A DNA stretch of 64,000 nucleotides from Sipunculus nudus (taxonomy: Eukaryota > Annelida > Sipuncula > Golfingiida > Sipunculidae): assembly GCA_026874595.1 (NCBI GenBank), contig CM049310.1, forward strand, positions 86,219,056 through 86,283,055. Direction: 5' to 3'. A program made the position numbers and the translations under genes. Position 1 is the first letter of the stretch; every line of letters starts with the position of its first letter. This document shows positions 1 through 12,052 of the stretch, piece by piece. The notes under the pieces were generated by a model, which saw only the letters and a list, made by a program, of their open reading frames with translations, was not told the origin of the DNA and searched no databases.

Positions 1-2602
1 ATACAATTGAATAATATGGTGCAAATATTTTACAGCAATACACCGAAGACATTGTTCACGGATGTAGTAATCTCAACTTTCATTACTGTAAAAAATATAA
101 TATAACGTCAAGCTGAGACACCCTCAAATATTGTAATAACAATTACTATTGCGACCGAACACAGGATCAAAATTCTGTATAGATCGTATATTATTACTTT
201 ATGTCCTATTTCCAAAAGGGAATTAACCCTCGAAAAGTTTCGGCTAAACTGGTGAAAAGTTCCCCTGTATAGAACGAGTCAATAAACTGAAAGATTTAAA
301 AACAGTATTGAAGTATTATGAGAAGATCAGATAAGATCATTAATTATATAAAAATTATAATTAATTTTCGCTTATCTCTTGTAAATTAAAAATTCCTGGT
401 AACAGTTTTCTGGGAAATAGTGCAATTCTGCATTACGTCGTTTATGAAAAATATCATTTAAAACGGATCTTGTTTCGGGTTATAATAACTCGGCGCGCAC
501 ATATTAATTGCCTTAATTTGAAATGCAATTATCTCTAATTAAAGGGAAGTATTTAATTATTTAACAAACTGGTACGTTAATCACTTAAATATATGAATTT
601 TGCACTCTCAGCTCCCACCAAATACATCGTGTGTTCTTGTTTCGCGGAAACACTGGAATATATATATATTATTGGTGTCATCAAATATATCATATGTCAC
701 CCTCACGAGAGGTCACGACACGTTTTTGCATCTTCAAAAAAAAATATATTACAAATTAGTAAGAAAGGTGACTGCATTTGCATTAAGAATATATGATATG
801 CCTTCATTTGGAAGGTTCGCTCTATATCTGTGAGCGAAAACAAATCTAACATATATTTATTATTAAAACGGTCTGTTATAATTCACTTAGTGAAGAAACG
901 TTTTGCTACAGTGGCTCATACAGGACACCCAGATTTTTTTATCTCGTTCCCACGCGATAGGATGTTGTAGCCACGCGATAAATAACTCCTTCCCACCTGA
1001 TGCTATCGTGATAATTATCGCGTGGGCACGCGTTAGTATGCCATGCTAGCTAAAGCCTTCAATTAGATAAGAATGTCTGTGGTCTGTTATATTGTTTGTA
1101 TGTTTTTATGTTGTATGTGCGTTTGTGCCGAATGATTCGAGGTAAATTTTACAACGGTTTTCATTGCATTGGTTCAAGATTTCATTGCAAAGGTTCAACT
1201 TGCCAATTTTTATGTGTTCAAAGAACTCTGATTATAAGGTTAGGGCAAAAGTGATATAAACCCTTGTGCACATAAACTATGAAATAAACTAAAACACTTG
1301 TTTGTATTTTACCTTCCCAGAAATTCTTAATTTTTTAGGGTTAGGGTTATATAACCTCTGATATGCCGAACAAGGAAAACAACATGTCGGTTTTTATTAT
1401 GTCTGAAGGTAAAAGCTAACAATGGAAGTTGTCAACAATGACACTTCATTATACGCCGGGGCGGTGAGAAAGGGAGACATGTACCCCTCACTTTTTAAGG
1501 AGTACTTTTTACGAGAAAACTGCGCAATCGCCCCGTCACATCAATCAACAATAATATTTCAGTTATGTATTTCATGTTATGAAAATTTAGTATGGCACAT
1601 ATTTTATCCAAATTAGGCGCCCCCTCCCTTTCCCGCTAAACAATTATCTGAACAAAAATGGCCCATGAGCATGATAAAAATAAATTTGTGTATGTCCTGT
1701 ACGAGCCACCGTATTTTGCTGTCTCCACCATACAATTATTAATATTCGTGTTACTCCTATGCAAATTTCTCGCTGAAAAAGAAAACACAGGAACCATCTG
1801 AGGCTGTAGCTTCTCATGCCAAACTGTTCAAACTGTCAGAATTTTCAAAACTCTTTACTGATGCGTTTTCAGTGACTTTCTAAAAAAAGCATATTACTAG
1901 TGTCCAAATGTGAGGTAAATGAACTCGAATTGAACCACGAGCGTGACACCACAGTAAGATATTGTACCTTCTGTTATCTGCGTCATGCCATGAAGAAATT
2001 CTTTATTCTTTAAAATTTCATTTTATTTATTATAAAGCTTACGTCTAATACAACAGCTTTTACATGCATATGCAAAATATAATGTATAAATATGTTTTCA
2101 ACATATATACAACTAATGTTCAAATCAGAAAAGAGGTGAAGCCTTTGCAGTTTATCTAAGAAATAGCACGAGCACATGGAAGGGAAACAGCAAAGTAAAA
2201 TATTATATCAGATAAAGAATGAGATAGAGTAAACATAAATATGCATGCATGGAAAAATCAAACAATTATAAAACACTTCATGATTCTTTTAAAAAAAATA
2301 TTTATAATGATACAATGAATGGTAAGAGAACATTTAAATATGCACGGAGCATATCGTGCTTTAAAATAAATGGTGATTTTCTGGACAAGACGCCGCACCA
2401 CGAAATTATCAATGCAGACGAGGAAGCAGGCAATATATCATTTGGTTAATTAGACCGGATATTATCATATACTTTCCTAGCTTGGCTCCATTGCCTCTGT
2501 ATTGACATAAATAGACTAGCTGTCATTTTGAATGCGAAATACTGATCCATAATCAAGATACTTCTGTCAGGTTGAGTTTTCTTGTGAAATGGTATGACTT
2601 AC
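1..2602. other. M1 intron 3 (non-coding)
   Basis: No exon is visible here. The first 560 bases align by eye with M2 intron 3 around 29800-30400, including the shared string AACAGTTTTCTGGGAAATAG (397-420 region). The middle holds the locally A+T-rich sequence seen in the other introns. A TTCTGGGAA palindrome lies at 408-416. Confidence 0.5.
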
Positions 2603-2884
2603 GTTTTATGGTGATTGCTATAATATTGCTAGTGCTGACACCGCCAAGAGTTGTTAGGGTACAGTAGTAGCTTCCTGAGTCCTCCAGCCGGGGGATCAGC
2701 AGTTTCAGCTTACCGCTAGTCCTGTCCACACGGTGATCTGTTAGGTGCAGACTCCCATTCACTTTGTACCAGGTGAACTCATAGGGGCCCAAGTAGGTTG
2801 TCCTGACAGAGCATATCAGACGCACAGGTTGTCCTAAGATGGACACATGTCTGTTCGCCCTCGCTATTGGTCTTGGAGGGGAAA
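2603..2884 (-). CDS. M1 I-set-like Ig domain exon
   Basis: This single phase 1-1 exon of 282 bases has the same length as its counterparts at 31453-31734 (M2) and 52580-52861 (M3). It encodes a canonical I-set-like fold: G-Q-P-V-R-L-x-C on strand B, F-T-W-Y-K on strand C, and E-D-S-G-S-Y-Y-C on strand F, ending in AITIK at the splice donor. It has no stop or frameshift, although the preceding V exon is broken. This is what would be expected if the exon were still used, but a recent break would look the same. Confidence 0.8.
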
Positions 2885-2892
2885 CTTTAAAA

Positions 2893-2985
2893 ACACACAT
2901 ACAATGTACAGCCGCATGTATGCATATTTAATCAAATATCTATTACACCCGCATGTATGCATATTTAATCAAATATGTATTACAT
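2893..2985. repeat. Short tandem duplication in M1 intron 2
   Basis: A unit of about 43 bp containing CCGCATGTATGCATATTTAA occurs twice in a row, differing at a few positions. A run of 13 or more G follows at about 3030-3043. Confidence 0.6.
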
Positions 2986-3628
2986 TGATATACCTATAAG
3001 TGTGGATATATCCACTCGCTGTTCAGGACGGGGGGGGGGGGGGTTAAAATCAATATACCCAGTGTTCAAACACTTGTAAAAAATATACACTTAAATACAT
3101 ATAAACTGGTGTGATGCACAGTTCTATCGGTATGGAAGATTAAATACGGCTTCATAACAATAAAATCAATAAAATCTACATTATAAGGAAATGTATATCA
3201 TAAATAGTATAATAAACACGTTATTTTAACCTAAAAGCACAATAATATCATGTTCTAAATAGATACGCATTAGGACCCTATAGAGTTGTAATATGAAAGC
3301 AAAAAAAAAACAAAACTGTGAAAACATGTTATGCAGCACTTATGTTTTTACATCAGAGGACAAACAGACCAGAGTTTATAACAGTTCAACCAAAACGACC
3401 CACGACGTCTCACATACTGCACAGTATCCGACCCGTCCTGTTTGACACTGTCAGCTCTAGTTCCATACCCTGTATGCAAGAATTAAAATGTAATATTAGC
3501 ACTTGCACATCTCGATAATGTACCAAAATGTAAATAAATCTGAAAATGTGTCACTCACCTATGTGAAAGATTGTTATAAAAAGGTAGAGCATTTCATACG
3601 CCATATCTGTAGCTGTCGTAAACGGCTT

Positions 3629-5102
3629 ATGGGAGCATGTAAAGTATGTCCATACCAAAACGCATTCGGTGTAGAATCAGGACTGATAAGGCTCTTTCAT
3701 CAGACTTGATTACCTATAGCAACTGATGATTAATATAATGACCAAGCAATACAGTGGGAAAACAAGTTGCATTATGGGATATTTTGTGCGAGAATATTCT
3801 GTTTCTGGGAAAGATCGTTCTGGGAAACATCGAACCTGGCTGATAAATAAATGATTTGCTTGGCGAAAATAAGGTAGACATGCGAACAGGGTACTCACGT
3901 TGGGCAGTTAACCGGGCTATCATGATATATAGTGTAATTAAAAGGAACCAGCTTTTCTAAACAGTGAGTAAGGACATTTCAATTACTATATAATCATGTA
4001 ATGTTATGAAGTGTCTTTATATACAAACCAAACTTGCATTAGATAATCCAAAGTTTTGTTTGGCAGTGGGATGAACATAACATTACACAGCAACCAGCTG
4101 AGTCACCTGGTAGCAAATTATGACTGTTAATTTCTTTTTGTAGTGTTCTGTAGCTATCTTTACCACAAGTAATGTCTGTTTGGTAGTGTTTCTCCAGGTA
4201 CCTCGAAGATCACCAATTTTCAATTCACATTATTTTGTAACTACTTTTACTACTTATGGTTATATTCAAACAGAACAATTAGCCAAGGCTTAAATACGTT
4301 GGTTGACCACTTGTCTATGTGTTTATACTATTTATCTGTGAATTCACAAAAAAAGAATATATCACAAATAAATGGGAGCATGCAAAGTATGTCCATACAA
4401 AAACTCATTCGGTGTAGAGTTCCTATGGACCGATTGGGCTCTTTCATCAGACTTGATTGCCTATAGCAGCTGATGATTAATATAATGACCAAGCAACACA
4501 GTGAGAAAACACTGCAAGTTGCATTATGGGATATTTTGTCAGTGCGAGAATATTCTGCTTCTGGGAAAGATCGTTCTGGAAAACATCGAACCTGGCTGAT
4601 TATTAAATGTTTTGCTTGGCGAAAATAAGGTAGACATGCGAACAGGGTACTCACGTTGGGCAGTTAACCGGGCTATCATGATATATAGTGTAATTAAAGG
4701 GAACCAGCTTTTCTAATCAGTGAGTAAGGACATTTCAATTACTATATAATCATGTAATATCATGAAGTGTCTTTATATACAAACCAAACTAGCATTAGAT
4801 AATCCAAAGTTTTGTTTGGCAGTGGGATGAACATAGCATTACACAGCAACCAGCTGAGTCACCTGGTAGCAAATTATGACTGTTAATTTCTTTTTGTAGT
4901 GTTCTGTAGCTATCTTTACCACAAGAAATGTCTGTTTGGTAGTGTTTCTCCAGGTACCTTGAAGATCACCAATTTTCATTCACATTATTTTGTAACTACT
5001 TTTACTCCTTATGGTTATATTCAAACAGAACAATTAGCCAAGGCTTAAATACGTTGGTTGACCACTTGTCTGTGTTTTTATACTATTTATCTGTGAATTC
5101 AC
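3629..5102. repeat. Tandem duplication of the M1 upstream region (about 0.72 kb x 2)
   Basis: Copy 1 spans 3629-4347 and copy 2 spans 4372-5102, separated by a 24-base A-rich spacer. They are nearly identical; both begin ATGGGAGCATG and end CTGTGAATTCAC. Each copy holds the TATA-like box (copy 2 at 4680-4689) and the GAS pair (copy 2 at 4559-4567; its second site, 4574-4582, is degraded to TTCTGGAAA). M2 has a single copy of the homologous region (36520-37110). Confidence 0.85.
3803..3933 (-). promoter_or_regulatory. M1 promoter block: paired GAS-like sites and TATA-like box
   Basis: On the minus strand a TATA-like ACTATATATC (3924-3933) lies 320 bases before the M1 ATG. Two TTCTGGGAA palindromes lie at 3803-3811 and 3818-3826, the nearer about 200 bases before the ATG. 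TTCNNNGAA is the classical STAT-binding (GAS) consensus. The same arrangement occurs in M2 and M3 at nearly the same distances. Binding is inferred. Confidence 0.5.
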
Positions 5103-6330
5103 GTAAGTGAGTAAACTCAGTCAGGGAAGTAGTGGATATAAAAGTATGTTTATAAATATAACGTATTAAGATTTGAATGGATAAATATTAAGTTAGTAGG
5201 AAATATTGAAACACCCACAAATATGAATATATTACAAATAAGGGACAATTAAAGTTATGATAAGTTGATGATACGTTGCTCATAAATAAAAATATAAATT
5301 TTAGAATTAAAAGATAATTTTATTAAACTAACGCATTTTTTTATTATTCACACACACACATATATAAATTTAGGAATTTGTTTTTAAGACCATCTGGAAA
5401 CAGAAATCACACATTTAGTGTAAGAAACCAAATAAAAGTGAAAAATAATACAATCACGACTGTTTACTTTTTACCATCACGAACTATTTAAGTCTAAACT
5501 CGCTCGCATGCGGTTGACTAGTCCGCCACGTACGGACTCCATTTTTCGGTGATATGGAGTCCGACCGTCTAGCGGTGAGAGTTCACCCTGCGCTACATGG
5601 AGGGACCTGTAACATGAATTACCACTGCTTTTTATGCGATAGAGAAACAATCATGATTTATATATAGAAATAAACTTATAATGTATCAAATTAAATCGAT
5701 ATATCACCTTTATGTGCGCCTGTAAATGTTTTTTTATCCTTTGAACTTCCGGGGATCAGTTGTTGCATGCCAGAAAAGGAATCCCATGCAAATTAGGTGG
5801 GCAATCTATGCAAAAGATGAATTCAGAGGGGGGGGGGGGGCTTTTCCCAGGAATGCCAGTGCCATGCACTAGGATAGACCATATTTTCATAAGCATCTTT
5901 CCCATCATACATCACGTGTTGTCAATGCTGATTTCCTATTGGCTGTTCCAACTTGAAGGCTCCAGCAGCCCGATGGAGACGAAATAATATAAATTCAGAG
6001 TAAGTACCCATACTTTATTACATACTGATCATTCAGCAAAAGTTTTGGTGCCAACGGAGTCCATCCATCTGTAAAAGTAATAATATGTGGGGTTTGACTG
6101 GTGTCTTCACAATTCACAAGGCATATACGTGTCTTAGGGGTTGCACGGATCCGTACAACCTTGGATAGTATAGACTCTCCCCGCCAGAGGCTGCAGCGCT
6201 TGATCGGTGTTTACAATATATGTCTGCGCTACAAGACTGCAGCAAGCGGTTGACATTATGATAACCTTTTCCCAACTAAACTTAAAGGCCTTGTGATGAT
6301 TAAATAAAATCCCGCCGAGGGACTAACTGA

Positions 6331-6560
6331 CGCAAGGAATTCCCTTAGTATGGATATATACTAGTAGCAAGCTTAGGCGACTTCGAGTAACAGCCGTTGG
6401 TTCAGGTATAACCACGTGTACATGGTTATGGAGTTGTAAACGTCATACGCACCCACGACTGCATTACTCATTGTCAGGTGTGTGCATGAGGTTTACTGAG
6501 CCTAGACTAAGGGTACTTTGTTGTATGGGGATGCTTTGTTTCAATATTATTCTAACACAC
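6331..6560 (+). promoter_or_regulatory. P1 promoter / 5' UTR conserved block
   Basis: About 230 bp align with the regions before P2 (37560-37780) and P3 (57610-57830). Features in order: GGAATTCCC (6336-6344, kappa-B-like, best kept in P1), TATATA (6355-6360) 298 bases before the ATG, GAGTAACAGC, the inverted repeat ATAACCACGTGTACATGGTT (6408-6429), and TTACTCATTGTCAGGTGTGT. Factor binding is inferred. Confidence 0.5.
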
Positions 6561-6652
6561 ACAAGTGCTTTCTTAAAAGGAGAACGAACATTTTTTTTGT
6601 ATTCAATCTGTCGTGGTTGCAGACCAAACGTCAGCACCTTGTTCAGTGAAGA

Positions 6653-9600
6653 ATGTTAGTGCCATTCAGAGGATTGTTAATTCTCTCCCTTCTGACCATG
6701 ATTGATGGCCCCAAGGAGGGAGGAGGTAAGACAATTTTCAGCTGTCCGTACATATTTTATGTGTAATTTATATTATAATGTTGTGAAGGAATATTGCTAA
6801 ACTGACCTTAAGGATACACACACACATATATAAACTTAACGTCAGTCTTTTCTGATGAGTACAACGACATGTTAAACGAAACTAAGTAGTAGTTAACATG
6901 TCTGACAAAATTTGTTCCGATGTATATTGCATAACTATACAGCTGTTCTTCGATACTCTAGCGCTGGTATATGTTGCAGAAAAAGTCAATAGGTTAATTC
7001 ATTTGTAAGTATATTTAATTAATAATTTTGAGCTGTATCATATTTTAATTAAGACCAAGAAAGCTGGACGAACTTTAAAGGAAGCCAGTTGGATGATATT
7101 ATAAACAACAATTCTGAGTATGCCTATTGATCATACGCTTTATCAATATATGTTTCAGGTCTCAGGAGTCTGTCTTTCCAATGTGTCAGGTTACCTTTAT
7201 ATTAACTTCACCTTTGTTCTGAGATAGGTTGATTATCATATATTCTGTAAGCCTTATATATTCTCTACAATGTGGTATATGGTACTGGTTTCCCTAAACT
7301 GGTTGAATATTAAGATCCTTTTACTAGTTTTATATAACATTTTAAAATCAGATCGATATTTCTCAATCATTTATGGATCAAAACATTCCATTTTTGACTG
7401 TATGGAGTTGTAAATACACTTTATACTTCAATGAGAAGCGTTTATAGGACAAAATATGAAACATAAATAAATGTTTGTACAGTTGAATCTATATACCTAT
7501 AAAATCGCAATTATGAGAGTTTACACCCAAAATAAAGACATCCGGGGTTGTTTAGCCTTTTTTCAACATGATACCCAGTCATACTCTATAGCTGATACAG
7601 GTTTGCTTATAAAACTGCTTTTAGCCAACTTTCGAAAAATTCAATAAAAAAATTCACATCAGAATAATATCTACCAGTATAGGGAACCAAACCTTTTTAA
7701 TACCATCATGTAGAATATACTCTCAGATTTTCGAATATGACGATACATGTTAATGGGTAACAGAGCAGTAGTTTGTACATTATTAAGGAAAAACAGTAAC
7801 AACTAAAGCACATGCTCATAAGGCGGTTCCAAGACTTTAACTGCAGAAATACATGTTTGCAGAACCTGTGGGACGTTTCGAGGCGGTGGAGGCTAGAATG
7901 CTCCATGGCATGGCTAAACTAACATTTGCTATCACCCCATCTTTTGCACAAGTTTATTGGATCAAATGCTTCCATCGAGTTGGCACCGGAAGAAAATTAA
8001 GTTACTTCATAATAAAAAATCGGCTAAATAAGGTTACTCAATACGGCGATATTGGAAGACGCACCAAACACGTAATCATAAGGAAGGAAGGAGAAGACCT
8101 CCTTGAACTTACAATCACGGATCCCGTTCCAACTGACTACGGGATCCATTCTTGTAAACTTGACGGCAAGGGAACCTCAGAGGGCCTAGTTGCCTCTTTG
8201 AATTTGACAGGTATGATACCGTTATAACTGCAGAGTATAATCCTTATATATATATATACACTGAAATACTAGACCATTTTCATATCTTTTGTTCATAACA
8301 TCTGATATTTATTCACAAGAAATATAAAATATTATATATGATGATACTGAATTGCATATAATGAATATGGCCCTTTTTCATACCGTCTTGTTACCTTGTT
8401 TTAAATGCAATGCGTGTTCCATGCTTATCTGTATTAACATAACCTATTTTTATTTTAGATGACTTCATGAAGAACGATACATTGGACAATTCAACATTGC
8501 CAATTTTAAGAAACAATATCACAGGTAATGTCAATTCACTGATTTGTTATTTCCTTTAGATTTTAATGTCTTATCAACTGCATTTGCTCTTGGGTCAAAC
8601 ATACAAAGAGATGGAGTTCCACTGAATACTGGACTTTTGCGAAGTTGGAATATTGAAGAGATACAAAGATATCATCTTTTAGATGGACCAGATTTTTTCC
8701 CATTGTAGTATATACATTTATTAGATGGAGTTTAGAAGTAAAACGTGCACACATTCTCTTTTTATGATAACAAAATATTCTGTGTTACTTAATCGTATAT
8801 TTTTTATTGATGTCTCTATACGTTACACTGGTTTACTGCTACTTCTATCACTACAACTATTATTATTATTATTATTATTATAATTATAATTATTATTATT
8901 ATATATGAAGAATCTGCAACATCGAAACCAACTACAGCAGGGAAAAATGACGCCATGGACGAAGATGGAAAGAGAAGCAACCATACAAGTTTGTTCCTTT
9001 CTGTTATTTTTGTAATACTTTACCACAATTTATAAAGGGCGGCCATATCCTTTTTTATATCCTTTGTTATAATTATATAGAAAATAGCAGAAGAGCATTC
9101 GTGTTTACCAGATGATTAGGGTCAGCTAACTGCAAGTCATTGAGTTATAGGGATCATTCTTTCTACACCTTCCAATATTTAAACATTAAACGATTTATTA
9201 GTTTTAGATATATTTCGGTTCGATTACAAGTTAGTTTTCATCATATATCATCTCAACGCGGTGAACCGTTATGTTATCTCGTAGGCAATCCACGCAATAG
9301 TATAAGCATATGCAAAAGAGTTATTCAGTTTATTCGCCTTACTACAATGTTATGTGTTTCACTGAATGAACACAAGATGGCACCGAGATGCAATAGCGGC
9401 ATAACAGTATTTAATAATGAAGACATATTTTGAGGTACCCCATTAGCTTTTTATATTATGTACGGGTTGAAAATTTAGGTGGATGTTGGCCACATAATGG
9501 TCATAGATCAATAAGAATTATGCACTTTAATTTAGAATAAAAACAACTGAGAAAATATCATGCAATGCGTGAAAAAAATTCATTTATATGGTCAAATATC

Positions 9601-11718
9601 CACGAAGTTTTAAATTTAAGGCAGCACCACAGCTCCGCATTATTTGTTGATGTTGAATTAAAAGAGAAATCGAGTTAAATGAAAGACATCCAATTTCTTA
9701 CAGGCACTTTAAGATATATTATATATTATCACTTTATATAAACTACCTCTATATTATTAATTATTATTATTATTGTTATTATTATCATTATTCAGTATAT
9801 ACAACACCAACGCCGCCTACCACCAAGCCAGATGACAAAGAGGCTGCCACAACAGGTTTGTTTCTTTATGTGTTAGTTTGAGCACAATATAGTGGTCTCT
9901 CATTCTCAGACTTACACTGGACTGTGGCACTAACATTTTCTCATACTTAAGTCTGGGAGCAGACTTATAAAACCATTGATACATTTAGTATAAATATATA
10001 CAGTTCAACTAAGAGCTAGCTTTTCACCTGTCTTGATTTCTGCCTTGCTCTGGGTATATATTATATAACGGCAGTGAGTTCTTCCTAAGGAAAGGTATGA
10101 TGGTGGTTGATGACGAACTAGCTGTTGTTGGTTCCAATCATCATCTTTTGTCAACCGTCTGGTGTGTCCTATTCGCCAACAGATGTCCTTGCTGGATGTG
10201 TATGGAATACAGTCAACGCTCATTTTGTCGAGATCCCCACGTGTTATAAACACGTGAATGTAAACAAAACGAACAACCTGTGCACTTGTAAGGAATACAA
10301 TATCTGCTGTGCAATGTGTTAATACATAGAACTTACATATTGTTCTTTTTCCTGTACTTCTTTTGTTCAGAATAAGTATCAATTGGGTCTTGTATCACTT
10401 GGGTCCTGGCCGCGAGTTCAGTAATCAGTGGTTGTGGTGTCATAATGAATACTTGCATGTCTTCTCTGTCCTGTGCCTCATGTGATGTCATCAACGATAC
10501 ACTGGTTTATAGACATATCCAATCCCATCCTCTGTAACAAAACAGGTTTCCTGGATTTCCTTCCAATATATTAATAATCTATATCAGAATTCTGTTTTGT
10601 ATGAACATAAAGTGAATACAGTACAGAGTGATTTTAAATAAATTGGGTGATGATATTCATTTTAGCCAGCCAATGTTCAGTGACAAATTTTATTATATTT
10701 AAGTTTTGTATACCGAAACGATGTTATACCCACTAGTTTAATATAATTTATCCGTTTTAGTTGCTTCCTGATGGTAAGACCTTTCTTTTTTATTATTTCA
10801 GATACATACATAGTGATTTGTGTATGTATACTCGTTATAGCCATCGCTTGTCTTACAGTTGGATGTGTTATCTATTGGAAAAGAAAGAACAAGTGAGTTT
10901 AGTGGTATTGTTCTACAATTACGTTTTATTGTAATTAAATGATATATATGTACATGAGTTTCAAGTGATGAGATAACATTTTGAATCTAATAGGTGTGTT
11001 TTACCAGGGTTTCCACGTTGGTCCAATGAGGGTTCAAATTTTCACAAAAGACTAGATTGTTTGTAATCGGAATAATGAAATGCATACTAAGATAAAAACC
11101 AACATTACCTTAATATTTCTTATGCCTTTACCAATTATCAAAGTGCCAGTTACAATAATATATTTAAACGTAATTGAAATATTGTGAATGACGTTTCTTC
11201 ATACAAAACAAGTTGCCAAAACGTCTACCTCCTTTGTGAATAATATTATCCTTCAATATTAAAAGTTTTATTGTAATTCGAGCCACACATCCTCTGTACA
11301 AAGCATGTTCATAATTCGCAATTCACCTATGCCATACATCTAACAAACATAAAAAATAATGATAAGTTTAGGACTTCAGCACATTTGGAAAATCATACTT
11401 TCCAAACATGTAGATTGCTCATACTTTTAAATGCTTAATGTTAAGTTCATTTGTATATTGAAACACATGAATAATCATAATTCGAAGAAACTGCAGGGGA
11501 GGGGCAAACATTTCATGTGAAATGCATCATGAGTATGGGTTAATATTATTACGCATTAAGCTGTTGGTGCATAACCCCAATATCAAACTGTCAAACCAAA
11601 GAGTGTTCATCCTTTTAAATCTTATTATATATTTTTCCACAGCTCCGGTGGCGATCAACACAAGGGAGACGTCCAACCAGCTGCGGCCACAGATGGTTTG
11701 TTAGATGGTGATCTGTAA
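6653..11718 (+). CDS. P1: single atypical Ig domain type I membrane protein (263 aa)
   Basis: Seven exons join in frame: 6653-6725, 7863-8210, 8459-8524, 8911-8988, 9796-9855, 10802-10892, 11643-11718. Residues 1-24 are a signal peptide (MLVPFRGLLILSLLTMIDG). Residues 25-140 are a V-like Ig domain, 141-208 a Ser/Thr/Pro stalk (TTPTPPTTKP), about 210-233 the transmembrane helix (CVCILVIAIACLTVGCVIY), followed by WKRKN and a tail ending DGLLDGDL. The Ig domain lacks the usual B-strand Cys (LTFAI instead). It has Cys60 just after the C-strand Trp (WIKC) and Cys122 in the F strand (DYGIHSC), implying a C-F disulfide. The tail has no Tyr. It is divergent from M1 and followed by a 42-bp minisatellite. 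I do not recognise a named family. The role is inferred to be cell-surface recognition. Confidence 0.85.
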
Positions 11719-12052
11719 ACATATAACGCAGTTCTTGATGGAAAGAAGCACACACAGACATAAATAAAGAAACATAAATTAATACAAGCATATAACATCA
11801 CAACATAACATGACCCATGTATAATACATATACTATGAAAACATTGAGAGTGTGTGTGTATATAACACTCAGGGGATCCAAGTGCCTCAAATATTAAGAT
11901 ATGTGTACAATCCTGAAGCTTGCTTGGCTAATCTGGAAGCTTGGATATACATAAAAACAATTGTAATCACCCGTTTGGATGGTAACCCCCCCCCCCAAAA
12001 AAAAAGTGAACATGGTTAATCTAAAACTCGAATATCCACAGATATGTGAAAC
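11719..12052. other. P1 3' flank
   Basis: This is a short non-coding stretch between the P1 stop and the minisatellite. It has a probable polyadenylation signal AATAAA at 11763-11768, 45 bases after the stop, so the P1 mRNA probably ends before the array. Confidence 0.45.
11763..11768 (+). terminator. Candidate P1 polyadenylation signal
   Basis: AATAAA lies 45 bases after the P1 stop codon. P3 has AATAAA at about the same distance (62844-62849). Confidence 0.45.

Larger units (their letters stand above)
1..3604 (-). pseudogene. M1: damaged two-Ig membrane receptor gene, 3' end beyond the window
   Basis: This is the minus-strand member of module 1. Exons seen: signal exon 3559-3604 (begins MAYEMLYLFITIFHIG, donor GTGAGT); a V-domain exon remnant 3381-3469; I-set-like exon 2603-2884 (acceptor TTTAAAG, donor GTAAGT). 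The I-set exon is intact, with B-strand Cys (RLICSV), Trp (FTWYK) and DSGSYYC. The V exon keeps its acceptor and start up to FWLNC, then runs into foreign sequence and a stop (TAA). About 580 bp present in M2, covering most of the V domain and its donor, are missing. Bases 1-2602 match M2 intron 3, so the transmembrane and tail exons should lie left of the window. Signal and I-set exons are both phase 1, so skipping the broken exon would still give an in-frame single-Ig protein. It is therefore either a pseudogene or a one-domain variant. Confidence 0.75.
3605..6652. other. Divergent intergenic region between M1 and P1
   Basis: It contains the duplicated M1 promoter, then 5103-6330 with no recognisable gene. 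The latter has an imperfect A+T tract, a hairpin with 10-bp arms (5533-5542 and 5554-5563), a G-run near 5829, and finally the P1 promoter block from 6331. Confidence 0.5.

Noticed and set aside
10005-10382. Minus-strand 125-codon frame inside P1
   Set aside because: It lies in a P1 intron that is alignable with the P3 intron near 60720-61380, but the frame is not kept there.
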